Source: Scandinavium goeteborgense (GTDB lineage Bacteria > Pseudomonadota > Gammaproteobacteria > Enterobacterales > Enterobacteriaceae). Taken from it: a stretch of 64,000 nucleotides of DNA. Location: NCBI RefSeq assembly GCF_003935895.2, contig NZ_CP054058.1, positions 1,116,001-1,180,000 of the forward strand, in the 5' to 3' direction. Positions 8,101-17,026 of this stretch are shown piece after piece (the stretch's first letter is position 1; each line of letters starts with the position of its first letter). The notes under the pieces are model-generated. The model saw only the letters and a list, made by a program, of their open reading frames with translations, was not told where the DNA came from and made no database searches. The position numbers and the translations under genes were made by a program.

Positions 8101-10127
8101 ACGAAAACGGTGAAGGTACCGTGACGCTGCCCATTGGCGATTTCAACGGTGAACTGCGCGTGATGGCGCTGGCCTGGACGGCAGATGATTTCGGCAGCAG
8201 CGACAGCAAAGTCGTGGTGGCCGCGCCAGTTATTGTCGAACTGAATACGCCACGCTTCCTGGCGAGCGGCGACAGCAGCCGTCTGACGCTGGATCTCACC
8301 AACCTGACTGACCAGCCGCAAACGTTAAATATAAATCTTTCTGCTACGGGTTTGCTGGGGCTCCAGGGTACACAGCCAGAGCCAACCCAACTTCCGCCGG
8401 GCGCGCGGGTAACGCTGTTTATTCCGGTGAGCGCGCAGAATGGCTTTGGAGAAGGTTCTGTGCAGGCGACAGTCAGCGGCTTGACGCTACCGGGCGAAAC
8501 GTTCACGCCTCTGCAAAAAGAGTGGAAAATCGGCGTACGTCCGGCGTTCCCGGCGCAAACCGTCAACGCGGGCGTGGCGCTGCAGCCAGGTGAAAGCTGG
8601 ACGGTCCCGGCTTCACAGCTTGAAGGATTTGTCCCGGAAACGCTGCAAAGCCAGCTGTTGTTCAGTGGCAAACCGCCGCTGAACCTGGCACGATACATTC
8701 GTGAACTGAAAGCGTACCCGTACGGCTGTCTGGAACAAACCGCCAGCGGCCTGTTCCCGCAGCTCTACACCAATGCGGCGCAGTTAAAAACGTTGGGCAT
8801 TGTAGGCGACACCGACGAGAAGCGCCGCGCGGCGGTGGATTTGGGGATCGCGCGTCTGCTGCAAATGCAGCGCGACGACGGTGGTTTCGCCTTGTGGGAC
8901 AAAGAAGGCTCGGAAGAATACTGGCTGACGGCTTATGTGATGGACTTCCTGACTCGCGCCAGCGAACAGGGCTACAGCGTTCCAGCGGATGCGATGACGC
9001 GCGGGAATAATCGCCTGCTGCGTTATTTGCAGGAGCCAGGGTTGATGACCATTCGCTATACCAATGACAGCCAGGCGAGCCGTTTTGCGGTGCAGTCATA
9101 CGCCGCGCTGGTGTTGGCTCGTCAGCAGAAAGCTCCGTTGGGTGCGCTGCGTGAAATCTGGGAGCGTCATCTTCAGGCGAAAGCGGGTCTGCCGCTGATG
9201 CAGCTGGGTCTGGCGCTGAAAGCGATGGGTGATGCCCCGCGCGGTGATGCAGCGATTCAGTTGGCTCAGAACACGCCGCGGCAGGAAAACAACGGCTGGA
9301 TGGCGGATTACGGCAGCCAGCTGCGCGATAACGCGCTGATGCTGAGCCTGCTGGAAGAGAATAAGCTGCTGCCAGATGTGCAAAACACGCTGCTGAACAC
9401 CCTGTCACAACAGGCGTTCGGTGAGCGCTGGTTGTCGACGCAGGAGATGAATGCGCTGTTCCTGGCCGCAAAAGGTTTACAGGATTTGCCGGGTACCTGG
9501 CAGGCGCAGACCTCGCTTCAGGCTGAACCGCTTAGCGCGGATAAATCTCTCTCCCGAAATCTGACCACCGATCAGCTGGCTTCACTGAACGTGAAAAACA
9601 CCGGAACGCAACCCCTGTGGCTGCGTCTGGACAGCAGTGGTTACCCGGAATATGCGCCTAAGCCTGCCAGCAACGTGCTGCATATTAAGCGCCAGTTCCT
9701 GGGGGCAGACGGACAGCTGAAGTCGCTTTCTTCGCTGCGCAGCGGGGATTTAGTGCTGGTGCATTTAGAGGTCGAAGCGAGCCAGAATGTGCCGGATGCG
9801 CTGGTGGTTGACCTTCTCCCGGCGGGGCTTGAGCTGGAAAACCAGAATCTGGCCAACAGCAGCGCCAGCCTTCAGGACAACGGAGCCGAGGTGCAGAATC
9901 TGCTTAATCAAATGCAGCAGGCCGATATTCAGCACATCGAATTCCGCGATGATCGCTTTGTTGCGGCGGTCGCGGTGAGCCAGGGTCAACCCGTTACGCT
10001 GGTGTATCTGGCGCGTGCGGTGACGCCGGGCACCTATGATGTTCCCGTGCCGCAAGTGGAATCGATGTACGTTCCACAATGGCGCGCCACCGGGGAGACC
10101 GACGGACCGCTGATCGTCACGCCATAA
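5172..10127 (+). CDS. yfhM: Alpha-2-macroglobulin family lipoprotein YfhM
   Basis: 1651 residues (E. coli YfhM about 1653). It has a lipoprotein signal peptide with lipobox LSGC and acylated Cys22; Asp at +2 (CDNN) is the Lol-avoidance signal, so inner-membrane anchoring facing the periplasm is predicted. A chain of macroglobulin beta-domains precedes the thioester segment YGCLEQ with Cys1186 and its partner Gln, followed by the alpha-helical thioester domain and receptor-like C-terminus. Bacterial alpha-2-macroglobulins trap foreign proteases that cleave their bait region and bind them covalently through the thioester. The gene is one base upstream of pbpC, the usual partnership with the peptidoglycan synthase PBP1C. 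Identity is secure; the protective role is known from the family. Confidence 0.97.
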   Translation: MKPYRLAALSLALITAFSLSGCDNNDKTQTVKPASSAAETPSKLTPVAPSAATLDKLAAQNKGKALTLIDASEVQLDGAATLVLTFSIPLNPAQDFSSRIHLVDKKSGKVDGAWELAPNLKELRMRHLEPKRNLVLTVDPDVEAVNKTTFDKTYEQNIATRDIAPSVGFASRGSLLPGKVVAGLPVMALNVNNVDVNFFRIKPESLASFISQWEYRSSLSNWESDELLKMADLVYTGRFDLNPERNTREKLLLPLSDIKPLQQAGVYIAVMNQAGHYTYSNAATLFTLSDIGVSAHRYHNRLDVFTQSLENGAAQSGIDVQLLNDKGQTLAQANSDSKGHVSLQTDKDAALLLARKDGQTTLLDLKLPALDLSEFDIAGTPGYSKQFFMFGPRDLYRPGETVIVNGLLRDSDGKPLPDQPVKLEVVQPDGQVVRTVMSKAVNGLYQFSWALDAGAATGMWHVRASAGDKQNREWDFHVEDFMPERLALNLTPDKAPRAPEEDVSFAVTGYYLYGAPANGNALQGKMFLRPLRDAVAALPGFEFGDIAEENLSRTLDEVQLKLDAQGHGEVKVDSQWQETHSPLQVILQASLLESGGRPVTRRAEQAIWPAETLPGIRPEFASKEVYDYRTDTTANQPMVDENSTAGFDIVYANAKGEKKAVSGLKVRLIRERRDYYWNWSDSDGWQSQFDQKDLVEGEQTLDLNANETGKVSFPVEWGSYRLDVKAPDDTVSSVRFWAGYSWQDNSDGAGAARPDRVTMKLDKPAYKPGDTIKLHISAPAAGKGYAMVESSEGPLWWQEIDVPAQGMDLSIPVDKTWNRHDLYLSTLVIRPGDKSKSATPKRAVGLLHLPLGDENRRLNIALDTPQKMRPNQPLTVKIKASTKEGALPKQVNVLVSAVDSGVLNITDYTTPDPWHAFFGQKRYGADIYDIYGQVIEGQGRLASLRFGGDGDELKRGGKPPVNHVTIVAQQAQPVTLDENGEGTVTLPIGDFNGELRVMALAWTADDFGSSDSKVVVAAPVIVELNTPRFLASGDSSRLTLDLTNLTDQPQTLNINLSATGLLGLQGTQPEPTQLPPGARVTLFIPVSAQNGFGEGSVQATVSGLTLPGETFTPLQKEWKIGVRPAFPAQTVNAGVALQPGESWTVPASQLEGFVPETLQSQLLFSGKPPLNLARYIRELKAYPYGCLEQTASGLFPQLYTNAAQLKTLGIVGDTDEKRRAAVDLGIARLLQMQRDDGGFALWDKEGSEEYWLTAYVMDFLTRASEQGYSVPADAMTRGNNRLLRYLQEPGLMTIRYTNDSQASRFAVQSYAALVLARQQKAPLGALREIWERHLQAKAGLPLMQLGLALKAMGDAPRGDAAIQLAQNTPRQENNGWMADYGSQLRDNALMLSLLEENKLLPDVQNTLLNTLSQQAFGERWLSTQEMNALFLAAKGLQDLPGTWQAQTSLQAEPLSADKSLSRNLTTDQLASLNVKNTGTQPLWLRLDSSGYPEYAPKPASNVLHIKRQFLGADGQLKSLSSLRSGDLVLVHLEVEASQNVPDALVVDLLPAGLELENQNLANSSASLQDNGAEVQNLLNQMQQADIQHIEFRDDRFVAAVAVSQGQPVTLVYLARAVTPGTYDVPVPQVESMYVPQWRATGETDGPLIVTP

Positions 10128-10128
10128 G

Positions 10129-12453
10129 ATGACATTCTCCCGTCTCAAAAAATCCCGCTGGCTTTGGCTGGCGGTTTTTTTCATTTTTGTCGGACTGGCG
10201 GCCTGTTTGGCCGACCGTCTCTGGCCACTTCCCCTCAATGAGGTCACTCCCGCACGCGTCGTCGTGGCGGAGGATGGCACGCCGCTGTGGCGCTTTGCCG
10301 ATGCCGACGGGATCTGGCGTTATCCGGTCACCATTGAAGAGGTTTCTCCGCGCTATTTACAGGCGCTGATCCAGTACGAAGACCGCTGGTTCTGGGATCA
10401 TCCGGGGGTGAATCCGCTGTCAGTGCTGCGTGCGGCATGGCAGGATCTGCGCGCCGGACGGGTGATCTCCGGCGGCAGCACGCTCACGATGCAGGTGGCT
10501 CGTCTGCTCGATCCGCATCCTCGTACCTTCGGGGGCAAAATCCGTCAGCTGTGGCGCGCTTTCCAGCTGGAGTGGCATCTCGATAAACGTCAGATCCTGA
10601 CGCTGTATCTCAACCGCGCACCGTTCGGCGGCACGTTGCAGGGGATTGGCGCGGCGAGCTGGGCCTATCTGGGTAAACCGCCTCAGCAGCTCAGCTATTC
10701 CGAAGCCGCACTGCTGGCGGTGCTGCCACAGGCGCCCAGCCGCTTACGGCCCGATCGCTGGCCGGAACGGGCTCAGGCCGCACGCGATAAGGTACTCGAG
10801 CGCATGCTGACGCAGGGCGTGTGGTCGCAGCAGGTGGTCAAAGAAGCCCGACAGGAACCCGTCTGGTTGTTCCCACGACAGATGCCGCAGTTGGCTCCGC
10901 TATTTTCCCGCCGGGTGCTGGCAAAAAGCCGCAGTGAAAAAGTCGTCACTACGCTGGACGTTGCCCTGCAGCGTCAGCTGGAAGAGCTGGCCCTTAACTG
11001 GAAGTCGCGTCTGCCGCCGCGCAGCTCGCTGGCGATGATCGTCGTCGATCATACCAACATGAAAGTACGCGGTTGGGTCGGCTCGGCGGACATCAGCGAC
11101 GACAGCCGTTTTGGCCATGTGGATATGGTGAGCGCGGTGCGATCGCCGGGATCGGTGCTGAAGCCGTTTATCTATGGTCTGGCGATGGACAGCGGGCTTA
11201 TTCATCCCGCTTCTTTGTTACAGGACGTTCCACGACGTTTCAGCGATTATCGTCCGGGTAACTTTGACAGCGGTTTCCACGGTCCGGTTAGCATGAGCGA
11301 TGCGCTGGTGCGCTCACTGAATCTCCCGGCGGTGCAGGTGCTGGAAGCCTATGGGCCGAAACAGTTCGCAGCACGTCTGCGCAATGCCGGATTACCGCTC
11401 ATTTTGCCCGGCGGTGCAGAGCCGAATTTATCGCTGATCCTCGGTGGTGCGGGGGCGCGACTGGCGGACATCACTGCCGCTTACAGCGCGTTTGCTCGCC
11501 ACGGGCAAGCCGGACGATTGCGCATGCTGCCCGGCGATCCGCTGATCGAGCGCCCGCTGTTGTCTCCGGGATCGGCGTGGATTATTCGTCGCATCCTGGC
11601 AGGTGAAGATCAGCCCCTGCCGGATGGCTCTCTGCCTGCGGTGGTCCCGCTGGCGTGGAAAACGGGCACCAGCTATGGCTATCGCGATGCCTGGGCTGTC
11701 GGGATTAATGCGCGTTATGTGATTGGCATCTGGACCGGGCGCCCGGACGGCACGCCGGTTGTCGGTCAATTTGGTTTTATCAGCGCTATTCCGCTGTTGA
11801 ATCAGGTCAGTAATATGCTTTTAGCCCGCACCTCGTCGGCCAAAAAGGGTCTGCCTGTTGACCCACGCCCAGACTCCGTTAGTGCGGGTAACATCTGCTG
11901 GCCAGGCGGGCAGGCGCTGGTGGCGGGTGACAGCAACTGCCGCCGTCGGCTGTCGACCTGGCTGCTGGATAACAGCCAGCCGCCGACGCTGCTGCTGCCA
12001 GGCCAGGACGGCCTGCGCGGTATTCGCTTCCCGGTGTGGCTGAATGCCCAGGGGCAGCGCGTGGCACCAGATTGTCCTGACGCAAAACAGACGACGCTCG
12101 ACGTCTGGCCGTTACCGCTGGAGCCGTGGTTGCCGCCAGGTGAACGGCGAGCGGCACGTTTGCCGGCCGCATCGAAAAGCTGTCCGCCGCTGCATCAGCA
12201 GGATTTGATTCCGTTGACGTTATCGGGCGTGCGCGACGGGGCTATCATCAAACGTCTGCCGGGCGAAAAGCAGGCGGCAGTCGCGTTACAAACCAACGGC
12301 GGGGAAGGGCGACGCTGGTGGTTTATCAACGGTGAGCCGACGGATAACACGGGATCGAATATTACGCTGTCTCTGGATAAAACCGGTGAATACCAACTGG
12401 TCGTTATGGACGAGGCTGGACAGGTTGCGGCCGCAACCTTTACCCTGCAATAA
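10129..12453 (+). CDS. pbpC: Penicillin-binding protein 1C
   Basis: 774 residues. There is an N-terminal membrane anchor (about 10-28), then a GT51 glycosyltransferase domain with the catalytic [11 protein letters not shown] motif (Glu84) and [10 protein letters not shown]. The transpeptidase domain has SxxK as SVLK (Ser342, Lys345), SLN in [10 protein letters not shown], and KTG in [15 protein letters not shown]-terminal BiPBP_C beta-domain closes the protein. PBP1C is a class A peptidoglycan synthase of the cytoplasmic membrane; in E. coli its transpeptidase binds few beta-lactams and it is dispensable. The start codon is separated from the yfhM stop by one base, so the two are co-translated. 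All catalytic motifs are intact. Confidence 0.97.
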   Translation: MTFSRLKKSRWLWLAVFFIFVGLAACLADRLWPLPLNEVTPARVVVAEDGTPLWRFADADGIWRYPVTIEEVSPRYLQALIQYEDRWFWDHPGVNPLSVLRAAWQDLRAGRVISGGSTLTMQVARLLDPHPRTFGGKIRQLWRAFQLEWHLDKRQILTLYLNRAPFGGTLQGIGAASWAYLGKPPQQLSYSEAALLAVLPQAPSRLRPDRWPERAQAARDKVLERMLTQGVWSQQVVKEARQEPVWLFPRQMPQLAPLFSRRVLAKSRSEKVVTTLDVALQRQLEELALNWKSRLPPRSSLAMIVVDHTNMKVRGWVGSADISDDSRFGHVDMVSAVRSPGSVLKPFIYGLAMDSGLIHPASLLQDVPRRFSDYRPGNFDSGFHGPVSMSDALVRSLNLPAVQVLEAYGPKQFAARLRNAGLPLILPGGAEPNLSLILGGAGARLADITAAYSAFARHGQAGRLRMLPGDPLIERPLLSPGSAWIIRRILAGEDQPLPDGSLPAVVPLAWKTGTSYGYRDAWAVGINARYVIGIWTGRPDGTPVVGQFGFISAIPLLNQVSNMLLARTSSAKKGLPVDPRPDSVSAGNICWPGGQALVAGDSNCRRRLSTWLLDNSQPPTLLLPGQDGLRGIRFPVWLNAQGQRVAPDCPDAKQTTLDVWPLPLEPWLPPGERRAARLPAASKSCPPLHQQDLIPLTLSGVRDGAIIKRLPGEKQAAVALQTNGGEGRRWWFINGEPTDNTGSNITLSLDKTGEYQLVVMDEAGQVAAATFTLQ

Positions 12454-12549
12454 ATGCATTTTCAGTGGGTTACGGATACGTGTTGCTAACATTCGTCTTA
12501 TTTTAACAAAATGTTACCTTCATCCGTATGCAGGGGCATTTTTGCTCAT

Positions 12550-12555
12550 TATAAT
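12550..12555 (+). promoter_or_regulatory. ndk promoter -10 box
   Basis: A perfect TATAAT lies 55 bases before the ndk ATG, in the 157-base gap after pbpC, and is followed by a GC-rich GCGCGCC discriminator of the kind linked to growth-rate control. No convincing -35 hexamer was seen. Confidence 0.6.
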
Positions 12556-12610
12556 GCGCGCCAGGTATTCGCCCGAATGCACAACAACAGAACAGAAAAC
12601 AGAGGTTATC

Positions 12611-13042
12611 ATGACTATTGAACGTACTTTTTCCATCATCAAGCCTAACGCGGTGGCAAAAAACGTTATTGGCAACATCTTTGCGCGCTTTGAAGCTGCA
12701 GGGTTCAAAATTGTCGGTACCAAAATGCTGCACCTGACCGTTGAGCAGGCTCGTGGCTTCTACGCAGAACACGACGGTAAACCTTTCTTCGACGGCCTGG
12801 TTGAGTTCATGACCTCCGGTCCAATCGTGGTTTCCGTGCTGGAAAGCGAAAACGCAGTACAGCGTCACCGTGACCTGATGGGCGCAACCAACCCGGCGAA
12901 CGCACTGGCCGGCACCCTGCGCGCAGACTACGCTGACAGCTTCACCGAAAACGGCACCCACGGTTCTGATTCCGTTGAGTCCGCACAGCGTGAAATCGCG
13001 TACTTCTTCGCAGAAGGCGAAGTCTGCGCCCGCACACGTTAA
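12611..13042 (+). CDS. ndk: Nucleoside diphosphate kinase
   Basis: 143 residues, the standard length. The frame is open well upstream, but [12 protein letters not shown] is the conserved start, with AGAGGTT as ribosome-binding site. The catalytic phosphohistidine is His117 in NGTHGSDS, and the Kpn-loop and nucleotide-binding residues are unchanged. It transfers gamma-phosphate between NTPs and NDPs in the cytoplasm, balancing nucleotide pools. It is transcribed alone from a stringent-looking promoter. Its TAA stop overlaps the first bases of an ERIC element, and an intrinsic terminator lies beyond that element. Confidence 0.98.
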   Translation: MTIERTFSIIKPNAVAKNVIGNIFARFEAAGFKIVGTKMLHLTVEQARGFYAEHDGKPFFDGLVEFMTSGPIVVSVLESENAVQRHRDLMGATNPANALAGTLRADYADSFTENGTHGSDSVESAQREIAYFFAEGEVCARTR

Positions 13043-13167
13043 TAACCGTCGCCTTTCGAACCGCAGATGCGTTGGCTACGCTCACTCACCCCAGTCACAT
13101 AGTTAATCTATGCTCCTGGGGACTTGTGAACTTGCCGCCTTCCTGCGATTCGAAATTCTTGGTTATT
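13041..13167. repeat. ERIC (IRU) element, 127 bp
   Basis: An imperfect inverted repeat of exactly 127 bp, bounded by AATAACC and GGTTATT. It has matching inner arms (TTCGAACCGCAG / CTGCGATTCGAA) and the diagnostic centre with CACCCCAGTCAC and GCTCCTGGGGA, which correspond to the ERIC2 and ERIC1R primer sites. ERICs are non-autonomous enterobacterial repeats that insert at TA and are transcribed with their host gene. This copy supplies the last two bases of the ndk stop codon. Confidence 0.88.
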
Positions 13168-13243
13168 AATAAGCGCGTTTACATTTTATTTCGCTGATGC
13201 TGCGTGCAAACGTGGCATCCGTGCGCCAAAATTTGTACAATGC

Positions 13244-13288
13244 AACGCCCCCGGAAGAGCAGATTGCTCGCCGGGGCGTTTCTTTTTC
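13244..13288 (+). terminator. Intrinsic terminator after ndk
   Basis: Strong stem AACGCCCC(C)GG / CCGGGGCGTT followed by TTCTTTTTC, downstream of the ERIC element and before rlmN. It most likely ends the ndk transcript. Confidence 0.8.
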
Positions 13289-13334
13289 AACCCTCCAGGG
13301 GCCATAACGTGTAATAACGAGGCCGGAATACACT

Positions 13335-14501
13335 ATGTCTGAACAAATTGTCACACCTGAAAACGTCGATCTGACGGTTCCCAATAAAGATGCCAAAATC
13401 AACCTGCTGGATTTAAACCGTCAGCAGATGCGTGAGTTTTTCAATAACTTAGGTGAAAAACCTTTCCGCGCCGATCAGGTGATGAAGTGGTTGTATCACT
13501 ATTGCTGCGATGACTTTGATGAGATGACCGACATCAATAAAGTCCTGCGCAATAAGCTGAAAGAAGTCGCTGAAATTCGTGCCCCGGAAGTGGTGGAAGA
13601 GCAGCGTTCTTCAGACGGTACAATCAAATGGGCTATCGCCGTGGGCGATCAGCGCGTTGAAACGGTGTATATCCCGGAAGACGACCGCGCCACGCTGTGC
13701 GTATCTTCTCAGGTTGGGTGTGCGCTGGAATGCAAATTCTGTTCGACCGCGCAGCAGGGCTTTAACCGTAACCTGCGCGTATCCGAAATTATCGGCCAGG
13801 TCTGGCGCGCTGCGAAAATTATCGGCGCGCAGAAAAAAACTGGCGTGCGTCCGATTACCAACGTGGTGATGATGGGCATGGGTGAGCCGCTGCTCAACCT
13901 GAATAACGTCGTTCCGGCGATGGAAATCATGCTCGATGACTTCGGTTTCGGCCTTTCCAAACGTCGCGTTACGCTCTCCACGTCTGGCGTAGTGCCTGCG
14001 CTTGAGAAGCTCGGCGACATGATTGACGTTGCGCTGGCGATTTCCCTGCACGCACCCAACGATGAAATTCGTGACGAAATTGTACCGATTAACAAGAAGT
14101 ACAATATCGAAACGTTCCTCGGTGCCGTGCGCCGCTATCTGGCAAAATCCAACGCGAACCAGGGTCGTGTGACCATCGAGTATGTGATGCTCGACCACGT
14201 CAACGACGAAACGGATCACGCGCATCAGTTGGCAGAATTGCTGAAAGATACGCCGTGTAAGATTAACCTGATTCCATGGAACCCGTTCCCGGGTGCGCCA
14301 TATGGCCGCAGCTCCAATAGCCGAATCGATCGTTTCTCAAAAGTTCTGATGGGCTATGGTTTCACGACTATCGTGCGTAAAACCCGCGGGGATGACATTG
14401 ATGCCGCCTGCGGACAGCTGGCCGGTGATGTTATCGACCGTACCAAACGTACAATGCGTAAACGCATGCAAGGTGAACCGATTGCGGTGAAAGCAGTCTG
14501 A
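13335..14501 (+). CDS. rlmN: Dual-specificity 23S rRNA/tRNA adenine-C2 methyltransferase
   Basis: 388 residues (E. coli 384), a radical-SAM enzyme. The 4Fe-4S cluster cysteines are Cys129, Cys133 and Cys136 in GCALECKFC. The methylated and resolving cysteines Cys122 and Cys359 ([12 protein letters not shown]) that form the thiyl/crosslink intermediate are present. RlmN methylates A2503 of 23S rRNA and A37 of certain tRNAs, using two SAM molecules, and supports translational fidelity. The start at [13 protein letters not shown] matches the family. It follows the ndk terminator and begins the long rlmN-rodZ-ispG-hisS-yfgM-bamB-der block of same-strand genes. Confidence 0.97.
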   Translation: MSEQIVTPENVDLTVPNKDAKINLLDLNRQQMREFFNNLGEKPFRADQVMKWLYHYCCDDFDEMTDINKVLRNKLKEVAEIRAPEVVEEQRSSDGTIKWAIAVGDQRVETVYIPEDDRATLCVSSQVGCALECKFCSTAQQGFNRNLRVSEIIGQVWRAAKIIGAQKKTGVRPITNVVMMGMGEPLLNLNNVVPAMEIMLDDFGFGLSKRRVTLSTSGVVPALEKLGDMIDVALAISLHAPNDEIRDEIVPINKKYNIETFLGAVRRYLAKSNANQGRVTIEYVMLDHVNDETDHAHQLAELLKDTPCKINLIPWNPFPGAPYGRSSNSRIDRFSKVLMGYGFTTIVRKTRGDDIDAACGQLAGDVIDRTKRTMRKRMQGEPIAVKAV

Positions 14502-14510
14502 TAGCCTGTA

Positions 14511-14536
14511 CTCCGCGCACATTTTTCTGCGCGGAG
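14511..14536 (+). terminator. Stem-loop after rlmN
   Basis: Inverted repeat CTCCGCGCA / TGCGCGGAG with an 8-base loop begins eight bases after the rlmN stop region. No proper T-run follows, so it may stabilise the 3' end rather than terminate efficiently. Confidence 0.5.
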
Positions 14537-14634
14537 TCTAAAATGTTTAAGGAATAAACGAAACGCACTGATCCGGTTAAGAATTACTGTGCGTTTCAGC
14601 CTGGATTGAGGCAGTATGTAGCGGGGCAACAACA

Positions 14635-14668
14635 GGTTAGCCGAACGTTCAAAGGGTTAGCCTAACGT
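14635..14668. repeat. Two 14-bp direct repeats upstream of rodZ
   Basis: GGTTAGCCGAACGT and GGTTAGCCTAACGT start 20 bases apart (two helical turns), about 100 bases before the rodZ ATG, with TAATACT just downstream as a possible -10. The spacing suggests a protein-binding site, but no known consensus was recognised. The rest of the 14537-14765 gap shows no gene. Confidence 0.45.
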
Positions 14669-14765
14669 ATTAATACTGTCTGTCGGATGACGGGCATGAG
14701 ATGTTTCGCGGTGCGGTGTTTTCCGCCACCAGAACCTTAAATTTACGTAGCAGCAGCTGTAGCGA

Positions 14766-15785
14766 ATGAATACTGAAGCCACTCAAGATCCACAAGCAGC
14801 ACAAAGCACGGGGACGCGCCTGCGTAACGCCCGTGAACAACTCGGACTCAGCCAGCAAGCCGTCGCTGAACGCTTATGCCTGAAGGTTTCCACGGTTCGC
14901 GATATTGAAGACGACAAGGCGCCTGCCTCACTCGCTTCAACATTCCTGCGTGGCTACATCCGTTCCTATGCTCGTCTTGTTCACATTCCTGAAGAAGAAC
15001 TTTTGCCTATTCTTGCGAAAGAGGTGCCTGTTCGCGTTGCGAAAATGGCGCCAATGCAGAACATGTCTTTAGGTAAACGCCGTAAGAAACGCGACGGTTG
15101 GCTGATGAGCTTCACCTGGCTGGTTCTGTTTGTCGTTATCGGCCTGACCGGTGCATGGTGGTGGCAAAACCACAAAGCGCAGCAGGAAGAGATTTCGACG
15201 ATGGCGGATCAGTCCAGCGCTGAACTGAACGCTAACGACAGCAGCAACAGTCAGAATGTCCCGCTGGATACCAGCGGTACACAGAGTCAGGCACCTGACG
15301 CGACGGCAGACAATTCGCAACTCGCACCTGCCGCTGATGCCAATGCGCCAGCTGCAACGGCACAGACTGCGCCAGCGCAAACTGCGCCTGACGCGCAGAA
15401 CAACGCCGTGGTTTCGCCATCTCAGGCAAACGTGGATAACACCGCGACGGCCGCCAACCCTGCAACGCCGGCTGCACCACTGCCGACCGACCAGGCTGCG
15501 GTGACGCCAACGGCAAGCCCGAATGCGCTGGTGATGAACTTCAACGCCGACTGCTGGCTGGAAGTGACCGACTCTACCGGTAAAAAACTGTTCAGCGGAT
15601 TACAGCGCAAAGACGGTACGCTCAATTTAGAAGGCCAGGCACCGTATAAGCTTAAAATCGGCGCGCCGGCGGCAGTACAAATTCAGTTCCAGGGTAAACC
15701 TGTCGACCTGAGCCGCTTTATCAGAACAAACCAGGTTGCACGTCTGACCCTGAATGCCGAACAATCACCGGCTCAGGCTCAGTAA
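14766..15785 (+). CDS. rodZ: Cytoskeletal transmembrane protein RodZ
   Basis: 339 residues (E. coli 337). The domains are a cytoplasmic HTH_25 domain (about 17-85, which binds MreB), a basic juxtamembrane KRRKKRD segment (104-110), one membrane span at about 112-133, a long Ala/Pro/Thr/Gln-rich periplasmic linker (about 150-245), and a C-terminal DUF4115 beta-domain. RodZ links MreB filaments to the elongasome and sets rod shape. The linker is low-complexity and typically variable between genera. ispG follows after 26 bases, as in E. coli, so co-transcription is likely. Confidence 0.96.
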   Translation: MNTEATQDPQAAQSTGTRLRNAREQLGLSQQAVAERLCLKVSTVRDIEDDKAPASLASTFLRGYIRSYARLVHIPEEELLPILAKEVPVRVAKMAPMQNMSLGKRRKKRDGWLMSFTWLVLFVVIGLTGAWWWQNHKAQQEEISTMADQSSAELNANDSSNSQNVPLDTSGTQSQAPDATADNSQLAPAADANAPAATAQTAPAQTAPDAQNNAVVSPSQANVDNTATAANPATPAAPLPTDQAAVTPTASPNALVMNFNADCWLEVTDSTGKKLFSGLQRKDGTLNLEGQAPYKLKIGAPAAVQIQFQGKPVDLSRFIRTNQVARLTLNAEQSPAQAQ

Positions 15786-15811
15786 CAGACGCGCCACGCG
15801 GGAGATTTTTC

Positions 15812-16933
15812 ATGCATAACCAGGCTCCAATTCAACGTAGAAAATCAACACGTATTTACGTTGGGAACGTGCCTGTTGGCGATGGGGCTCCCATCGCCGT
15901 ACAGTCCATGACCAACACGCGCACCACCGATGTGGAAGCTACGGTCAACCAGATTAAAGCCCTTGAGCGCGTCGGCGCGGACATCGTCCGCGTGTCGGTG
16001 CCGACCATGGATGCGGCCGAAGCCTTCAAGCTTATCAAGCAGCAGGTCAATGTGCCGCTGGTGGCCGATATTCACTTTGATTACCGAATCGCGCTGAAAG
16101 TAGCCGAATACGGTGTCGACTGTCTGCGTATCAATCCCGGCAACATCGGCAGCGAAGAGCGTATTCGCATGGTTGTTGACTGCGCACGCGATAAAAACAT
16201 TCCTATCCGCATCGGCGTCAATGCCGGGTCGTTGGAAAAAGATCTGCAAGAAAAATACGGCGAGCCGACGCCGCAGGCGTTGCTTGAATCCGCCATGCGT
16301 CACGTCGATCACCTCGATCGTCTGAACTTCGATCAGTTCAAAGTCAGCGTAAAAGCCTCCGATGTGTTCCTCGCCGTAGAGTCTTATCGTCTGCTGGCGA
16401 AGCAAATCGATCAGCCTCTGCATCTCGGGATCACCGAAGCGGGCGGCGCACGTGCCGGTGCCGTTAAATCGGCCGTTGGCCTTGGGTTGCTGCTCTCTGA
16501 AGGGATCGGCGACACGCTGCGTATTTCGCTGGCAGCGGATCCGCTTGAAGAGATCAAAGTCGGTTTCGATATTCTTAAATCGCTGCGCATCCGCGCTCGC
16601 GGGATCAACTTCATTGCCTGCCCGACCTGTTCACGTCAGGAATTTGATGTGATCGGCACCGTGAACGCGCTGGAACAGCGTCTGGAAGACATCATTACCC
16701 CGATGGACGTTTCGATCATCGGCTGCGTGGTGAACGGTCCGGGTGAAGCGCTGGTGTCTACCCTCGGTGTCACCGGCGGGAATAAGAAAAGCGGCCTGTA
16801 CGAAGACGGCGTGCGTAAAGACCGTCTCGACAACGACGATATGATTAGCCAGCTCGAAGCGCGTATTCGCGCCAAGGCCAGCATTCTCGACGAAGCGCGT
16901 CGCATCGACGTGCAGCAAGTCGAAGCAAAATAA
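15812..16933 (+). CDS. ispG: 4-hydroxy-3-methylbut-2-enyl-diphosphate synthase (flavodoxin)
   Basis: 373 residues. An N-terminal TIM barrel is followed by a C-terminal iron-sulfur domain with cluster cysteines Cys270 and Cys273 (CPTCSRQ) and Cys305 (GCVVNGPGE), plus the nearby Glu that completes the 4Fe-4S site. It reduces methylerythritol cyclodiphosphate to HMBPP in the MEP isoprenoid pathway, in the cytosol. It lies between rodZ and hisS in the conserved order. The isoprenoid product feeds undecaprenyl phosphate, so proximity to rodZ may be functional but could be historical. Confidence 0.97.
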   Translation: MHNQAPIQRRKSTRIYVGNVPVGDGAPIAVQSMTNTRTTDVEATVNQIKALERVGADIVRVSVPTMDAAEAFKLIKQQVNVPLVADIHFDYRIALKVAEYGVDCLRINPGNIGSEERIRMVVDCARDKNIPIRIGVNAGSLEKDLQEKYGEPTPQALLESAMRHVDHLDRLNFDQFKVSVKASDVFLAVESYRLLAKQIDQPLHLGITEAGGARAGAVKSAVGLGLLLSEGIGDTLRISLAADPLEEIKVGFDILKSLRIRARGINFIACPTCSRQEFDVIGTVNALEQRLEDIITPMDVSIIGCVVNGPGEALVSTLGVTGGNKKSGLYEDGVRKDRLDNDDMISQLEARIRAKASILDEARRIDVQQVEAK

Positions 16934-17006
16934 CGTATTGGGAAGCAGCACGCTTCCCGTGTATGATTGAACCCGCAGGCGCTCCGGGCGTCAGGGTTCA
17001 TTTTTG
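16915..17006 (+). ncRNA. sroE: sroE-like RNA in the ispG-hisS gap
   Basis: The gap holds two hairpins in tandem: GGGAAGC / GCTTCCC, and TGAACCC / GGGTTCA followed by TTTTTG, the latter an intrinsic terminator or attenuator at 16968-17005. E. coli encodes the ~90-nt RNA SroE at this exact place. The 5' boundary given here is estimated from that length and overlaps the end of ispG. The hairpins are seen; the RNA assignment rests on synteny and recall of its structure. Confidence 0.5.
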
Positions 17007-17026
17007 TATCTATAAAGAGAAAAAAC

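Noticed and set aside
8662-9471. Minus-strand open frame of about 269 codons within yfhM
   Set aside because: Low-complexity Ala/Pro/Arg/Ser composition typical of GC-rich antisense; yfhM is continuous and conserved here.
12332-12610. N-terminal extension of Ndk by 93 residues
   Set aside because: It runs through pbpC and the ndk promoter; Ndk is 143 residues across the family and starts MTIERTF.
16967-17026. Extra 20 residues at the HisS N-terminus
   Set aside because: This stretch is the hairpin/terminator region; homologues start at [10 protein letters not shown] with GTG.
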